Shown one piece after another: positions 8,605-16,898 of a stretch of DNA of 64,000 bases; within the stretch, counting starts at the first letter, position 1, and every line of letters starts with the position of its first letter. Made by a program: the position numbers and the translations under genes. Origin of the DNA: Promethearchaeota archaeon Loki_b32. GTDB taxonomy: Archaea; Asgardarchaeota; Lokiarchaeia; Sigyniarchaeales; SOKP01. The notes under the pieces were generated by a model that was not told the DNA's origin, did no database searches, and saw only the letters and a list, made by a program, of their open reading frames with translations. The stretch lies in contig NJBH01000004.1 of the NCBI GenBank assembly GCA_005223125.1, forward strand, positions 1 through 64,000, read 5' to 3'.

Positions 8605-8814
8605 CTAATAATGAAGATCTTCTTTTATATCATCATTAGGTAGCATATTATCTGGGTGATATTCTCCATTTTCTTCCATTTGATATCTAATACAATTTTT
8701 ATTCCCAATTAAACAATAATTCTCAACCCATTTTGTGTCAAGTTTATCATGATCAATAAAATACTTAATTGGGCAAGTGTAATACCATTTATATGTTTTA
8801 TTTTTAGGTTTCAA
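8605..8814 (-). CDS. Small cysteine-containing protein of unknown function
   Basis: A 69-residue protein with three cysteines: C15 (Y-T-C-P-I-K), C34 (E-N-Y-C) and C41 (N-K-N-C-I-R-Y-Q-M-E). The segment NCIRYQMEENGEYHPDNMLP has the look of a conserved motif, and similar small proteins occur in anaerobes, but I know no function for them. It is the last gene of a minus-strand run (NifX-like, OsmC, ferredoxin, this gene) behind operator copy 4. The cysteine count is compatible with metal or cluster binding. Because of the conserved-looking motif and the operon position I consider it real. Confidence 0.65.
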   Translation of the reverse strand: MKPKNKTYKWYYTCPIKYFIDHDKLDTKWVENYCLIGNKNCIRYQMEENGEYHPDNMLPNDDIKEDLHY

Positions 8815-8875
8815 TTTTACTAACAGTCCTTAACCTAGTTTGATTATAGTTATGATAAATAGAATAATAATTTTG

Positions 8876-9298
8876 TTAACTAGTATTGCTATTGATAATT
8901 TCAGGTAATATTGCATTATTCGGACAGTTTTTAAAGTATTTTAAGCATTTGAAACATTTTGGAAGATTCTCTTTATGAAATTCGATAAATTCGTCCCCTG
9001 TTTTTTCATCTTGTTTAAGTCTAAAGATGTTTTGAAAATAAAATTTCTCTTCTAAGCAGAGTTTACATAAATTGCATTTTTCTTGATCAATGCAAAAACC
9101 CATCAATTTTACTTCATTAATCGAGATAACCTCAATAGCTCCATGCTCACATACATCCACACATTTTAAGCATCCTTGACACTTATCGTAATCTACATAT
9201 CGAAGTGAATTTTTAAAAAAAATAGCTTTATTTGGACAGCTATACATGCATCGCTGACATAATACGCATAAATTTGGATTTATATATATATAGGAAAT
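8876..9298 (-). CDS. Polyferredoxin-like 4Fe-4S protein (non-ATG start likely)
   Basis: From the ATG at 9247 the protein would begin inside the first cluster motif and lose its ligands. Reading upstream gives NPNLCVLCQRC immediately before MYSCPNKAI, completing a C-x2-C-x2-C-x3-C-P motif, so the true start is further up. The frame has no ATG, GTG or TTG there. ATT at 9296-9298 is the best candidate, with AGGAG (9304-9308) 5 nt ahead; ATA at 9289 is an alternative. The protein has a second motif (C-Q-G-C-L-K-C-V-D-V-C) and further cysteine groups downstream (C-N-L-C-K-L-C and C-F-K-C). It probably carries electrons or clusters for the neighbouring NifX/OsmC genes. Confidence 0.75.
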   Translation of the reverse strand: MSYIYINPNLCVLCQRCMYSCPNKAIFFKNSLRYVDYDKCQGCLKCVDVCEHGAIEVISINEVKLMGFCIDQEKCNLCKLCLEEKFYFQNIFRLKQDEKTGDEFIEFHKENLPKCFKCLKYFKNCPNNAILPEIINSNTS

Positions 9299-9383
9299 AG
9301 TTTCTCCTTTTCCATGATAATTTCTGGTGATATTAATGAATTTAAAGAATAAATTTCAAGTTAAAAAAAAATAATAATAAAAT

Positions 9384-9884
9384 TTATTTTCTAATCTGTA
9401 CTTTAGGTTGAATTGAAGAAGCTCCGCCAAAATTAGTAATTACAGGGCAATGGGTAAATATTTTATCCATTAATTCATTAATTTTTTCTTCTGGAGCATC
9501 AGCTTTAATTCTGATAACAGGTTCTAATTTATCATAACCAGCTAATTTTGAGTCATCAATTCCAAAAATAGCTCCTAAATTGATATGACCACGCGAAAAA
9601 ACTTTCATTTCTTCAATTTTAATGTCCATAATTTTAGCCCAGAATCTTGTAACCGCAATAATACAAGCTCCAATAGAGGATAAGATAACTAATAATGGTG
9701 ATGGTCCTTCATTTGTTCCATCTAAACCAAGAGGTGCGTCAATTATTAATTCAAATGGTTTTGCTCCCATGGTACATTTAACTTGCATACCATCAGATAA
9801 CATTTCACATTCAACGTTAAAATTTTTCTCTCCAGCATTCCAGTCTGCCTTAATGGCATCATAAGTTTCTTTAAAACTTGGCAT
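9384..9884 (-). CDS. OsmC family protein
   Basis: A 166-residue OsmC/Ohr-fold protein. The two reactive cysteines are visible: C93 in SIGACIIAVTRFWAK and C149 in THCPVITNFGG. Family knowledge: OsmC proteins are homodimeric, cysteine-based hydroperoxide reductases, though many archaeal members have unproven substrates. It lies 41 bp after a NifX-like gene on the same strand, so a role in protecting oxygen-sensitive metal cofactors or persulfide handling is plausible but inferred. Length is slightly above the OsmC average (about 140), owing to an N-terminal extension. Confidence 0.85.
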   Translation of the reverse strand: MPSFKETYDAIKADWNAGEKNFNVECEMLSDGMQVKCTMGAKPFELIIDAPLGLDGTNEGPSPLLVILSSIGACIIAVTRFWAKIMDIKIEEMKVFSRGHINLGAIFGIDDSKLAGYDKLEPVIRIKADAPEEKINELMDKIFTHCPVITNFGGASSIQPKVQIRK

Positions 9885-9925
9885 TTATACTCTCCTATTT
9901 TGGTAAATTTTAATTCTTGCTTATT

Positions 9926-10321
9926 TTAATGAGCGTGAGCATGTTCTGAGTTACTAGCACAGCTAGCATTGTTTAAAGATGTTAATTGGCCGTCTAATAA
10001 CATTCTTACATTTTTTTCAATGCTTCCATTGATACCTTGAAATAAATTTATGTTAACTTGTTGAAAACCCATAAATGGACGCATACCAATACCAGTTAAA
10101 ATCATATCACTAACATTTCTTTGTTTCATGTTTAGAACAGGTTCCATACAACCTGAATGACCACTATTAGGTAATGCAAAAACTTGCTTGAATTTATTAC
10201 CATCATAAATTTCAATTCCAATGAAATAGTTACAATGTCCAAAATGAGGTGATATATTATCAGATATTTCAGGTCCATCAGAGGGAATTCCAATTATTCG
10301 ATTCATATGTCTTACACTCAT
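9926..10321 (-). CDS. NifX-like cofactor-binding-fold protein with His-rich end
   Basis: A 131-residue member of the NifX/NafY-like group. Visible features are I-G-I-P-S-D near the N-terminus, S-P-H-F-G-H-C-N-Y-F (about residue 24), S-G-H-S-G-C-M-E-P and D-M-I-L-T-G-I-G-M-R-P. The tail ends SEHAHAH, a possible metal ligand set. It heads a minus-strand run with OsmC, a ferredoxin and a small cysteine protein, and its promoter carries operator copy 4. Together with 4523-4966 and 8098-8511 it forms a three-member paralogous set under apparently common control. Confidence 0.87.
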   Translation of the reverse strand: MSVRHMNRIIGIPSDGPEISDNISPHFGHCNYFIGIEIYDGNKFKQVFALPNSGHSGCMEPVLNMKQRNVSDMILTGIGMRPFMGFQQVNINLFQGINGSIEKNVRMLLDGQLTSLNNASCASNSEHAHAH

Positions 10322-10377
10322 TCTTTTTTAAAATTTATGTATTATTGTTTAAAATTAATTCTTATATTTATATTTTG

Positions 10378-10391
10378 TGAATAATCATTCA
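10378..10391. promoter_or_regulatory. Palindromic operator, copy 4 (TGAATAATCATTCA)
   Basis: Matches the 14-bp palindrome with one base change. It lies 56 bp upstream of the NifX-like gene at 9926-10321, directly ahead of a TATA-like AATATAAATATAAG read on the minus strand. Its arrangement relative to the TATA-like box resembles that of the other copies. Confidence 0.65.
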
Positions 10392-10642
10392 GAATCACTA
10401 CAAAATAGAGATGTGAAAAAATTGAAAAGTTATAAAGAAATAATAAAAGATGATACTTTTAATACGACAGATGAATATTTTGTAGATAATCATATCTCGC
10501 ACTTGTTATTATATAAAGACCTTATGGCATAAATCATCTTTTCATATTGAATTTACTTATTTATTTAGAAATTCTATTAATTATAGCCTCTTTTTATTTT
10601 TTCTTTTCAAAAATATATTATTAAAATTTTCAAATTATAAAG
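10392..10642. other. Intergenic, no supported gene
   Basis: The region between the NifX-like operon promoter and the 3' end of the hydrogenase operon. A plus-strand frame of 51 codons begins at a GTG inside the operator (10377) and ends at 10532, but it has no Shine-Dalgarno sequence and no recognisable content. The stretch 10590-10630 is T/A-rich and may hold the terminator of the minus-strand hydrogenase operon. Confidence 0.5.
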
Positions 10643-11947
10643 TTAATGAGTTGCACAGGATATACAAGGGTCAAATGCCCTAATAATCATCTGAATTTTC
10701 TTTTTAACTAAATTTATATCTCCTGTTCTTTCAAATAATTCTTGAGCATATTTTGTAATCATATCGTTAATAAGTGAGAGATTAAACTCAGTAGCAATGA
10801 ATAGATTTATTCGATCAACGTAATTACTTTTATTAAGGTGATAATGATGTATTAAAACCCCTCTAGGGGCCTCAATAACACCTATTCCATCCAAGTTTTT
10901 TATTGAATTCAGAGAGGGAAGTTTTTCTCTTATATTTAAAGATGGATTATCTAAAATTTGTAATCCTTGATAAGATTCAATATACATTTCTAATAATCTT
11001 ATAAAATTAGTAAATAATATATTGTTTTTCCATGATTTATTAAAGTAGTCAAGATAAGTGGGAATTTCATCAATTCCATAATTCTCAACAATATTAAAGC
11101 GTGAAAAAGGGCCAACAATCACATTTTTTTCATTTTCGAAATAAAAATCAATTCCACGTAAATTAATCTCTTTTCCAAAATATGTAGAATAATTTTGTTT
11201 TTCAAATTCTATAAAGTTTTTATTGTTTTCTTTAAATCTTAAAGAACCAGAATATCGATCATAATTTCCATAATTAGTTAGAGCAAGAGAAATAAATTTT
11301 GGAAGATCAAATTCTTTTGGAGGAGTCTGATTTGCAAATAATTGAATAAATTTTTCTATAATCCATTCTAAAATAACTAAAGCTTTTTGAAAATATTTTC
11401 GAGCTAATGTAATACTTTTTCGAGAAGGAGAATAAATAACACCTCCAGGAACAAGTGAAATCAAATGAACAGATCTACCACCAAATAATTCATTTATTTC
11501 ATTTCCAACTTTAATTAAATCATATAAACTAGTTGTTAATTGAGGATAATATTTGATTAATTCATAAGGAGAAAAAGTCTTTTGGCTAAGATTAAAAATT
11601 GTTAAAAGATCTGGTAGAGTCTGGAAAAAAAAATTCATAGAATGAGATTTAATTAATTCAGCACTCATTAAAAGGCGTCTTAAAAGAATATTATGTTCTG
11701 AAACTTCGATATTATAAATATCTTCTATTGTTTTACAACTAGCGATTGTTTGAGAAGCATAACATAATCCGCATATTCGAGATATAATTTTTGGAATATC
11801 AAATAGATTTTTACCGATTAAGAAATTTTCAAATCCTCGATATATCTCAAATTCTAAATTTACTGATAAAACTTCATCATTCTGAAGTAAGATTCTTACT
11901 TCTCCGTGACCCTCAACACGTTTACAAACATCAACAACTTTTAACAA
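10643..11947 (-). CDS. mvhA: [NiFe]-hydrogenase large subunit (MvhA-like), no C-terminal extension
   Basis: A 434-residue group-3-like large subunit. The nickel ligands are present: C59 and C62 in RICGLC, and C428 and C431 in DPCISCATH. Two things are unusual. The histidine of the N-terminal R-I-C-G-x-C-x-x-x-H motif is Q66 (CYASQ). The protein also ends exactly at H434, the residue after which a maturation endopeptidase normally cuts, so it appears to be made already mature. Lack of the extension is known from H2-sensing hydrogenases among others. It starts at TTG just after the MvhG stop and is the third gene of the operon. It would oxidise or sense H2 in the cytosol together with MvhG and the HdrA-MvhD fusion. 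Confidence 0.9.
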   Translation of the reverse strand: MLKVVDVCKRVEGHGEVRILLQNDEVLSVNLEFEIYRGFENFLIGKNLFDIPKIISRICGLCYASQTIASCKTIEDIYNIEVSEHNILLRRLLMSAELIKSHSMNFFFQTLPDLLTIFNLSQKTFSPYELIKYYPQLTTSLYDLIKVGNEINELFGGRSVHLISLVPGGVIYSPSRKSITLARKYFQKALVILEWIIEKFIQLFANQTPPKEFDLPKFISLALTNYGNYDRYSGSLRFKENNKNFIEFEKQNYSTYFGKEINLRGIDFYFENEKNVIVGPFSRFNIVENYGIDEIPTYLDYFNKSWKNNILFTNFIRLLEMYIESYQGLQILDNPSLNIREKLPSLNSIKNLDGIGVIEAPRGVLIHHYHLNKSNYVDRINLFIATEFNLSLINDMITKYAQELFERTGDINLVKKKIQMIIRAFDPCISCATH

Positions 11948-11952
11948 TCTTT

Positions 11953-12711
11953 TTACCTTTTCATTTTTGGTTTTGAGAATCGATAAAAAATACCAGTATA
12001 ATCCTTTAATTCTTGAGATAATTCTATCAAGCTCAAAAAATTTATAACATTAGAAGTAAAATCTTTTGATACAGGACCCATACATCCCTCACAAGGAAGC
12101 CCCATTTTTATACATTTATGTTCACATCCATCACGAGTTATTGGTCCTAAACATAAAATACCTTTTTTTAAAAAACATTCAGAATTTTCTTCGTTTAGAC
12201 TAATTTCTTCTGGATTAGGATTGATTTTGGTGATATTTATTTGAAAATTAATTTCCATTTTTTCCCATATTGGACAATTGGCGCACATATTTTTTTCGGA
12301 TAAGGTTATATCTTTATTCTCAACCAACCTAATTACACTGTTTCCAAAAAGCTTAGAGGGCGGGGGACAGCCAGGAATAATACCATCAACTTCAATATAA
12401 TTAGAGAGTGGTTCTGCTATTTTTGAATTTGAAAGGCTAAGAATTCCTCCAAAACAAGCGCAGGTTCCTAAAGCAAATACTTTTTTTGCGTGTCTTCGAA
12501 CTTTTCTAAGGAGTATTATTTGTGTTTCTTCAGAAACACAGCCTTCTACTAATGCTATTTCACATTCTTTAATATCTTTTGCATCTGAAATAAATGGAAA
12601 ATAAATTATTCTTGTTCTTTCAAGAAATTGTGGAAAAATGTCTAAAGACATAAGAGTTGATATACACCCAGTACATGAAGTTAGAGAAATTAATATAAAT
12701 CTAGGCTTCAA
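11953..12711 (-). CDS. mvhG: [NiFe]-hydrogenase small subunit (MvhG-like)
   Basis: A 252-residue small subunit carrying electron-transfer clusters. The N-terminal S-C-T-G-C motif and G-C-V-S-E, C-P-P-P and later cysteine groups (C-A-N-C-P, C-E-H-K-C, C-E-G-C-M-G-P) are the ligands for three [4Fe-4S] clusters. The frame is open to 12783, but I place the start at TTG 12711: GGAGG (12721-12725) lies 9 nt ahead and homologues begin close to this point (LKPRFILISLTSCTGC). This start overlaps the end of the HdrA fusion gene by 11 bp, implying translational coupling. It has no signal peptide, as expected for a cytosolic group 3 enzyme. Confidence 0.9.
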   Translation of the reverse strand: MKPRFILISLTSCTGCISTLMSLDIFPQFLERTRIIYFPFISDAKDIKECEIALVEGCVSEETQIILLRKVRRHAKKVFALGTCACFGGILSLSNSKIAEPLSNYIEVDGIIPGCPPPSKLFGNSVIRLVENKDITLSEKNMCANCPIWEKMEINFQINITKINPNPEEISLNEENSECFLKKGILCLGPITRDGCEHKCIKMGLPCEGCMGPVSKDFTSNVINFLSLIELSQELKDYTGIFYRFSKPKMKR

Positions 12712-15250
12712 ATTTAATTTCCTCCAATAGTTGATTATAGAATTTATTAGAAATTTCAGCAAATTTATTACCCTCAACAGCATTCAAATGTTCAAGAATT
12801 ATTCGATCTTTATATTTAGGTGATATAATATTCTTTAATAATCTGATTTTATTTTCTACTTTTTTAATTCCATCAATATATCGACAAGCATCTTGTCTAC
12901 AACCAATTATCATTACTCCGTCGAAACCGAGTTCAAATGATTTAATAATAAAGCTAGTGTCAATGCGCCCTGTACAAGGCACCCTGACAATAAAAATATT
13001 TGGATTATAAGAGATCTTCTTGAGTCCGGCATTATCAGCGGCAGCATATCCACAAGAGGCACAGCAGAAGGCAATAATTTTTGGATGTGTTCTGAATTTC
13101 GAAAAAATTTCAATTGTTGCTAGAATCTTTTCAGAAGTGTCTATGTTTAAATCTATTGCATTAGTAGGACAAACACTAGCACAAGTACCGCAACCCTTAC
13201 ATTTGAATTTATCTATACTAACTTTATCTGATTCTATTATAATAGCATTATAAGGACAAATCTTTAAGCACAGACCACATAAGCCACATCTGTTTTCATC
13301 AATCTCTATTCCTGTAAACTCTGCTATCAAATAATTCTTAGAAAGTAATGCAATGATTTTTAATGCAATATTATTAGTTGTTGATATTGTAGAATTATAA
13401 TCTAATGGGCCAAAGATTGTCCCAACTCCATAAATTCCAGAAGCTAATGTTTCTTCACTCATAAATCCATTGTCATCTAATGTAAAATCCATAAATTTTC
13501 GAAGATTTTTTAGATCTTTATTTGGGACATATTTTAGACTTAATACAATCAAATCACTTGGAAATTCAATATTATCAGCAATAATATAATTTTGATCTTT
13601 ATTAGATTCAATAGTAATTTTGTTGGCATATATAAATCTGGGATTAGTTGATCTTAACAAAATCTCATCCTTATCCTTTAATCTACTTAAATCATAAAAA
13701 ACATTGACTTCACAATCAAGATTTCTTATTTTAATATCCTCAATATATTTTTCTGCCAAATTTTCAGAGTAATCAGCAAGATATTTCGATGGGCCAACTT
13801 CTTGGATAATGGAAATCGTATTTATGGGTATTTTATCTGATAATCTTAAAAGCTTTCCTTCAGTTAAACCGTCAGAAGATAAAATCCGCTCAAATTCAGG
13901 TGAAGTTATTATATTTTTTTTGGGATTATAATGATAATCCTCTAAATCTCCGGAAAAATCGGATCCAATAGCAATAACTTTAGTACCAACCTTAATCTCA
14001 ATCCTTTCTTCTTTTTGAGTTAAATCTATTGCTTTATTCACGCACGCACGTTCACAAATTCTACAATTAAGGCAATTCTTTAAATCTTCTTCATCAATTA
14101 AAGGAATATAAGGATAGGAATGCATAAATGGAATATATATGATTTTTCGATTAATTAGACCAAATTCATATTGATTTGGTTTTTCTATACTACAAACTTC
14201 TATACATTGTTTACATCCTGTACATTTTTTCATATCGACATAACGAGGTTTTTTAACCATATTAATTGTAAAATTTCCTACTTCTCCTGATACATTTTCA
14301 ACTTCAGTATTAGTAAAAAAACTTATATTTTTTTCATTCGCTAACTCACTTATTAATTCTGAAATGAAACATATTGAACAATCACCCATATTATGGATTC
14401 TATGCCATCTGGCTACCTTACCTCCCAATGTTGGTGATTTATCAATGAGATATACTTTTATTCCAGCTCGCGCTAAATTTAAAGCAAGGGTTATACCTGC
14501 AATTCCCCCACCTAAAATTGCACAACTCTTTTCTACCTCAACTCTCTTCACTTTTACTTTTTTTTGAAGATTTACTCGTTCAACAGCGGCTTCAATTAAT
14601 AATTTAGTCTTTTCTAATGAAAGTGAAGGATCTATTTGATTCATTTTAAATTGATGTACCCAGCAACATTGTTCTCTAATGTTAGCTATTTCTATATTTG
14701 TACGATCTATAATATCCTCAAAAATTCGTTCAAAAAGAAGTTGGTGTGTTTTTGGAGAACAAGCTGCTATTACTATTTTATTCAAAAAATTGTCTTTAAC
14801 CCAATTACATATTTTTTCAAAATTCTTTTGTTGACAGAGATTTTCAAAAATCTTTACCGAAACTACTTTTCTTAACTTATTCATATAATTTCCAAGTGCA
14901 GTTATATCAATTACACTTGAAATTTCTGTATTACAATTACAAATAATTACTCCAATCCGGCTTATTTCACTTCCCTTATAGTCTAAATACTCATCAATAT
15001 CTTCTCCCGATAAAATTCTTTTGTTAAGATTAAGTATTTTAAGTACGCGTTTGCCTTCTTCTGTAAGAAAATACGATTTTTTGTCTTTCCTTATTAATGA
15101 GTCGATCTTTTTAAGATGAAAATTTAGTTGTCCAGTTGTTTCTAGACCAAGTTTTTCCATTAAATCAGTATAATGAAGATAACCCTCTCTTTCTAAAAGA
15201 AGTAAAATTTTTCTCCTAAATGGATGAGACAATATTGAATATATGTCCAT
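12701..15250 (-). CDS. hdrA: Winged-helix / HdrA / MvhD triple fusion
   Basis: An 849-residue protein. Residues 1-75 form an ArsR-type winged helix (ILSHPFRRKILLLL then LNFHLKKIDSLI and YFLTEEGKRVLKIL). From about 98 comes the HdrA N-terminal domain (R-I-G-V-I-I-C-N-C-N), then a FAD-binding thioredoxin-reductase fold (GGGIAGITLALNLARAGI), inserted ferredoxin motifs, and a C-terminal two-cluster ferredoxin (C-G-L-C-G-L-C, C-K-G-C-G-T-C). The last 140 residues are MvhD (F-C-C-A-S-C-G-Y-A-A-A-D-N-A-G). HdrA bifurcates electrons and MvhD links it to hydrogenase, so fusion to MvhD makes sense; the DNA-binding head is unusual. The start has GGAGG 10 nt ahead. MvhG and MvhA follow in one operon. A DNA-bound redox or H2 sensor is a reasonable hypothesis. 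Confidence 0.92.
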   Translation of the reverse strand: MDIYSILSHPFRRKILLLLEREGYLHYTDLMEKLGLETTGQLNFHLKKIDSLIRKDKKSYFLTEEGKRVLKILNLNKRILSGEDIDEYLDYKGSEISRIGVIICNCNTEISSVIDITALGNYMNKLRKVVSVKIFENLCQQKNFEKICNWVKDNFLNKIVIAACSPKTHQLLFERIFEDIIDRTNIEIANIREQCCWVHQFKMNQIDPSLSLEKTKLLIEAAVERVNLQKKVKVKRVEVEKSCAILGGGIAGITLALNLARAGIKVYLIDKSPTLGGKVARWHRIHNMGDCSICFISELISELANEKNISFFTNTEVENVSGEVGNFTINMVKKPRYVDMKKCTGCKQCIEVCSIEKPNQYEFGLINRKIIYIPFMHSYPYIPLIDEEDLKNCLNCRICERACVNKAIDLTQKEERIEIKVGTKVIAIGSDFSGDLEDYHYNPKKNIITSPEFERILSSDGLTEGKLLRLSDKIPINTISIIQEVGPSKYLADYSENLAEKYIEDIKIRNLDCEVNVFYDLSRLKDKDEILLRSTNPRFIYANKITIESNKDQNYIIADNIEFPSDLIVLSLKYVPNKDLKNLRKFMDFTLDDNGFMSEETLASGIYGVGTIFGPLDYNSTISTTNNIALKIIALLSKNYLIAEFTGIEIDENRCGLCGLCLKICPYNAIIIESDKVSIDKFKCKGCGTCASVCPTNAIDLNIDTSEKILATIEIFSKFRTHPKIIAFCCASCGYAAADNAGLKKISYNPNIFIVRVPCTGRIDTSFIIKSFELGFDGVMIIGCRQDACRYIDGIKKVENKIRLLKNIISPKYKDRIILEHLNAVEGNKFAEISNKFYNQLLEEIKFEA

Positions 15251-15312
15251 TATTTAAATCCCTCCTTTTTTTTCCTAATTTCAAACAAAATTTTTTAAAA
15301 CTAAAACAAAAA

Positions 15313-16458
15313 TTATTCTTCATTTACTACTGAAGTCATTGATGACGATTTCCATACTATCAATTTATTCTTCATATTTTTTTCTGTTCGTTTTATTTTT
15401 GATTGAGAGAATTGGGTAATTTTTTCCATCATTTCCTTTTTGTCATTTACATCCAATTTTAAACATTTAATTACACCTGCGTTTAGTGCTTTATTGACTA
15501 TATCTTTTCCTTTTTTTGTACGAGTGATAACAGTTGTAAATTTATCAGGGGAGCCTAACCCTCCAAAGGAAATATCTGCATAAATATTAGTAAAATCTTT
15601 GCAAACCGCGCAAGCTTGACGCACATAATCATTTAATCTCTTAAAAGGTATATGAATAGTACTATTATCTTTTAAATTAACAATTAAATCTTCCTTAATG
15701 TTTATTCTTTTAATATTTTTGAATTTTAGTTTAAAATCTTTTTCAAATTTCTCAACCTTTTTATTATCAAAAAAAAAATTCTCATAACAAAATAATCCTA
15801 AACAAAATTCTATATTCTCAGATGGAATGATACCTAAGTTTTGCATACATCTAATTGTGTAAATTTGACAAGGTGTTCCTATTAATGCCAATTTCTTAAA
15901 TTTGTACTGCTTTAATTTGGGTAATGAACTTGTATATGTATGAAATTTCTGTACAGTTTCTAATTGGGGAGATGTATCTAACTTGACACCTGAAGCGCTA
16001 ATTAAATCTTCTCTACTTTTAGCTATTATACCCTCTCTAGAGAAAGGTGATTTTGTTTTTGCAACAATTGCTCCATCAATCACTTTTTTATCTATTAAAT
16101 AATTAATTATTGAGTTTACAACCCCGCCGTCTGTACCAAAATTTAAGAATTCACTATCTATAGCTTGGCAAGAGTAAATTGCTTCTACAAACCCTAAAGG
16201 CATCGATAAAAAATCTGAAAAAGTATAAGATTTATTGAGATCCTCGTCTAAAACATGTGTTTGTGGACAAATGAAATAACAAATCCCACACTCAAGGCAT
16301 TTTTCCTTATTTAAATATTCTGGAGGAGAATTAGGTTTTTTAAATCCAATTACATCATTTTCTATTGAATTACAAAAACTTACACAACCACCACACTCTT
16401 GACAAATACCAGGTTCATGGACTTCTTCAATTAAATCCTTAAAAGTTTTTATACTCAT
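15313..16458 (-). CDS. FrhB/FdhB-like F420-dependent oxidoreductase subunit
   Basis: A 381-residue protein of the coenzyme F420 hydrogenase/dehydrogenase beta subunit family. It has two N-terminal 4Fe-4S motifs (C-Q-E-C-G-G-C and C-L-E-C-G-I-C-Y-F-I-C-P), then the flavin-domain signatures TDGGVVNSI, G-T-P-C-Q-I and C-A-V-C-K-D-F-T-N-I-Y-A-D-I-S-F-G-G. Family knowledge: FrhB exchanges hydride between F420 and FAD and passes electrons to Fe-S clusters; related subunits use other acceptors. It starts 440 bp from the divergent selenocysteine HdrA and may serve as its electron input. It sits 62 bp upstream of the winged-helix HdrA fusion on the same strand, so cotranscription with the hydrogenase is also possible. 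Confidence 0.88.
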   Translation of the reverse strand: MSIKTFKDLIEEVHEPGICQECGGCVSFCNSIENDVIGFKKPNSPPEYLNKEKCLECGICYFICPQTHVLDEDLNKSYTFSDFLSMPLGFVEAIYSCQAIDSEFLNFGTDGGVVNSIINYLIDKKVIDGAIVAKTKSPFSREGIIAKSREDLISASGVKLDTSPQLETVQKFHTYTSSLPKLKQYKFKKLALIGTPCQIYTIRCMQNLGIIPSENIEFCLGLFCYENFFFDNKKVEKFEKDFKLKFKNIKRINIKEDLIVNLKDNSTIHIPFKRLNDYVRQACAVCKDFTNIYADISFGGLGSPDKFTTVITRTKKGKDIVNKALNAGVIKCLKLDVNDKKEMMEKITQFSQSKIKRTEKNMKNKLIVWKSSSMTSVVNEE

Positions 16459-16507
16459 GCTTAAAAATCACCAATTTATATTTACAATCTTAAAAGTTAT
16501 TATGACT

Positions 16508-16554
16508 ATTTTGACAATATTTATGATCTCTATGATAAATATAATTGTCAAAAT
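16508..16554. promoter_or_regulatory. Inverted repeat ATTTTGACAA ... TTGTCAAAAT
   Basis: ATTTTGACAA (16508-16517) and TTGTCAAAAT (16545-16554) are exact reverse complements. They are extended inward by ATATTTAT and ATAAATAT-like sequence, forming a nearly symmetrical site of 47 bp. It lies 50-96 bp upstream of the FrhB-like gene at 15313-16458 on the minus strand. The same decamer recurs at 16714 and 26005. It is a candidate operator for a dimeric regulator of the FrhB-like and HdrA genes. Confidence 0.55.
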
Positions 16555-16710
16555 ATATAAATATGATCCTTTTTGTATATTATGTGACTATAAGTAATAA
16601 TAAGAAATGATGGATAATTGCATCAAGTATTAGATAAATGATAGATATTATATTGGAGAATGATCATGGAAAGATCAGACTCGCTCATTAAATAAACAAA
16701 ATGATAAAAA

Positions 16711-16723
16711 ATTTTGTCAAAAT
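16711..16723. promoter_or_regulatory. TTGTCAAAAT motif in the selenocysteine HdrA upstream region
   Basis: ATTTTGTCAAAAT, containing the TTGTCAAAAT decamer, lies 176 bp upstream of the HdrA start at 16899. The rest of 16459-16898 (440 bp) contains no supported gene and is very A/T-rich. A minus-strand frame at 16824-17063 is a shadow of the HdrA gene. Confidence 0.4.
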
Positions 16724-16898
16724 AACTATAATTTATCTTATCAGATTTTTTAAATTTCTCTTAGCTTATTATTTAATCGGAAAAGTTCATTACAGAGTAA
16801 TATTAATTACATTTTTGTAAATTTTACACTTTTTTCCAAAAAAAAAATAAATTTTTTCTTTTAAGAATAAATTGGTGATGTTTAACTAGGTGGATTAA

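Noticed and set aside
10377..10532. Plus-strand 51-codon frame starting at GTG
   Set aside because: Its start lies inside the operator, there is no Shine-Dalgarno sequence and no recognisable content.
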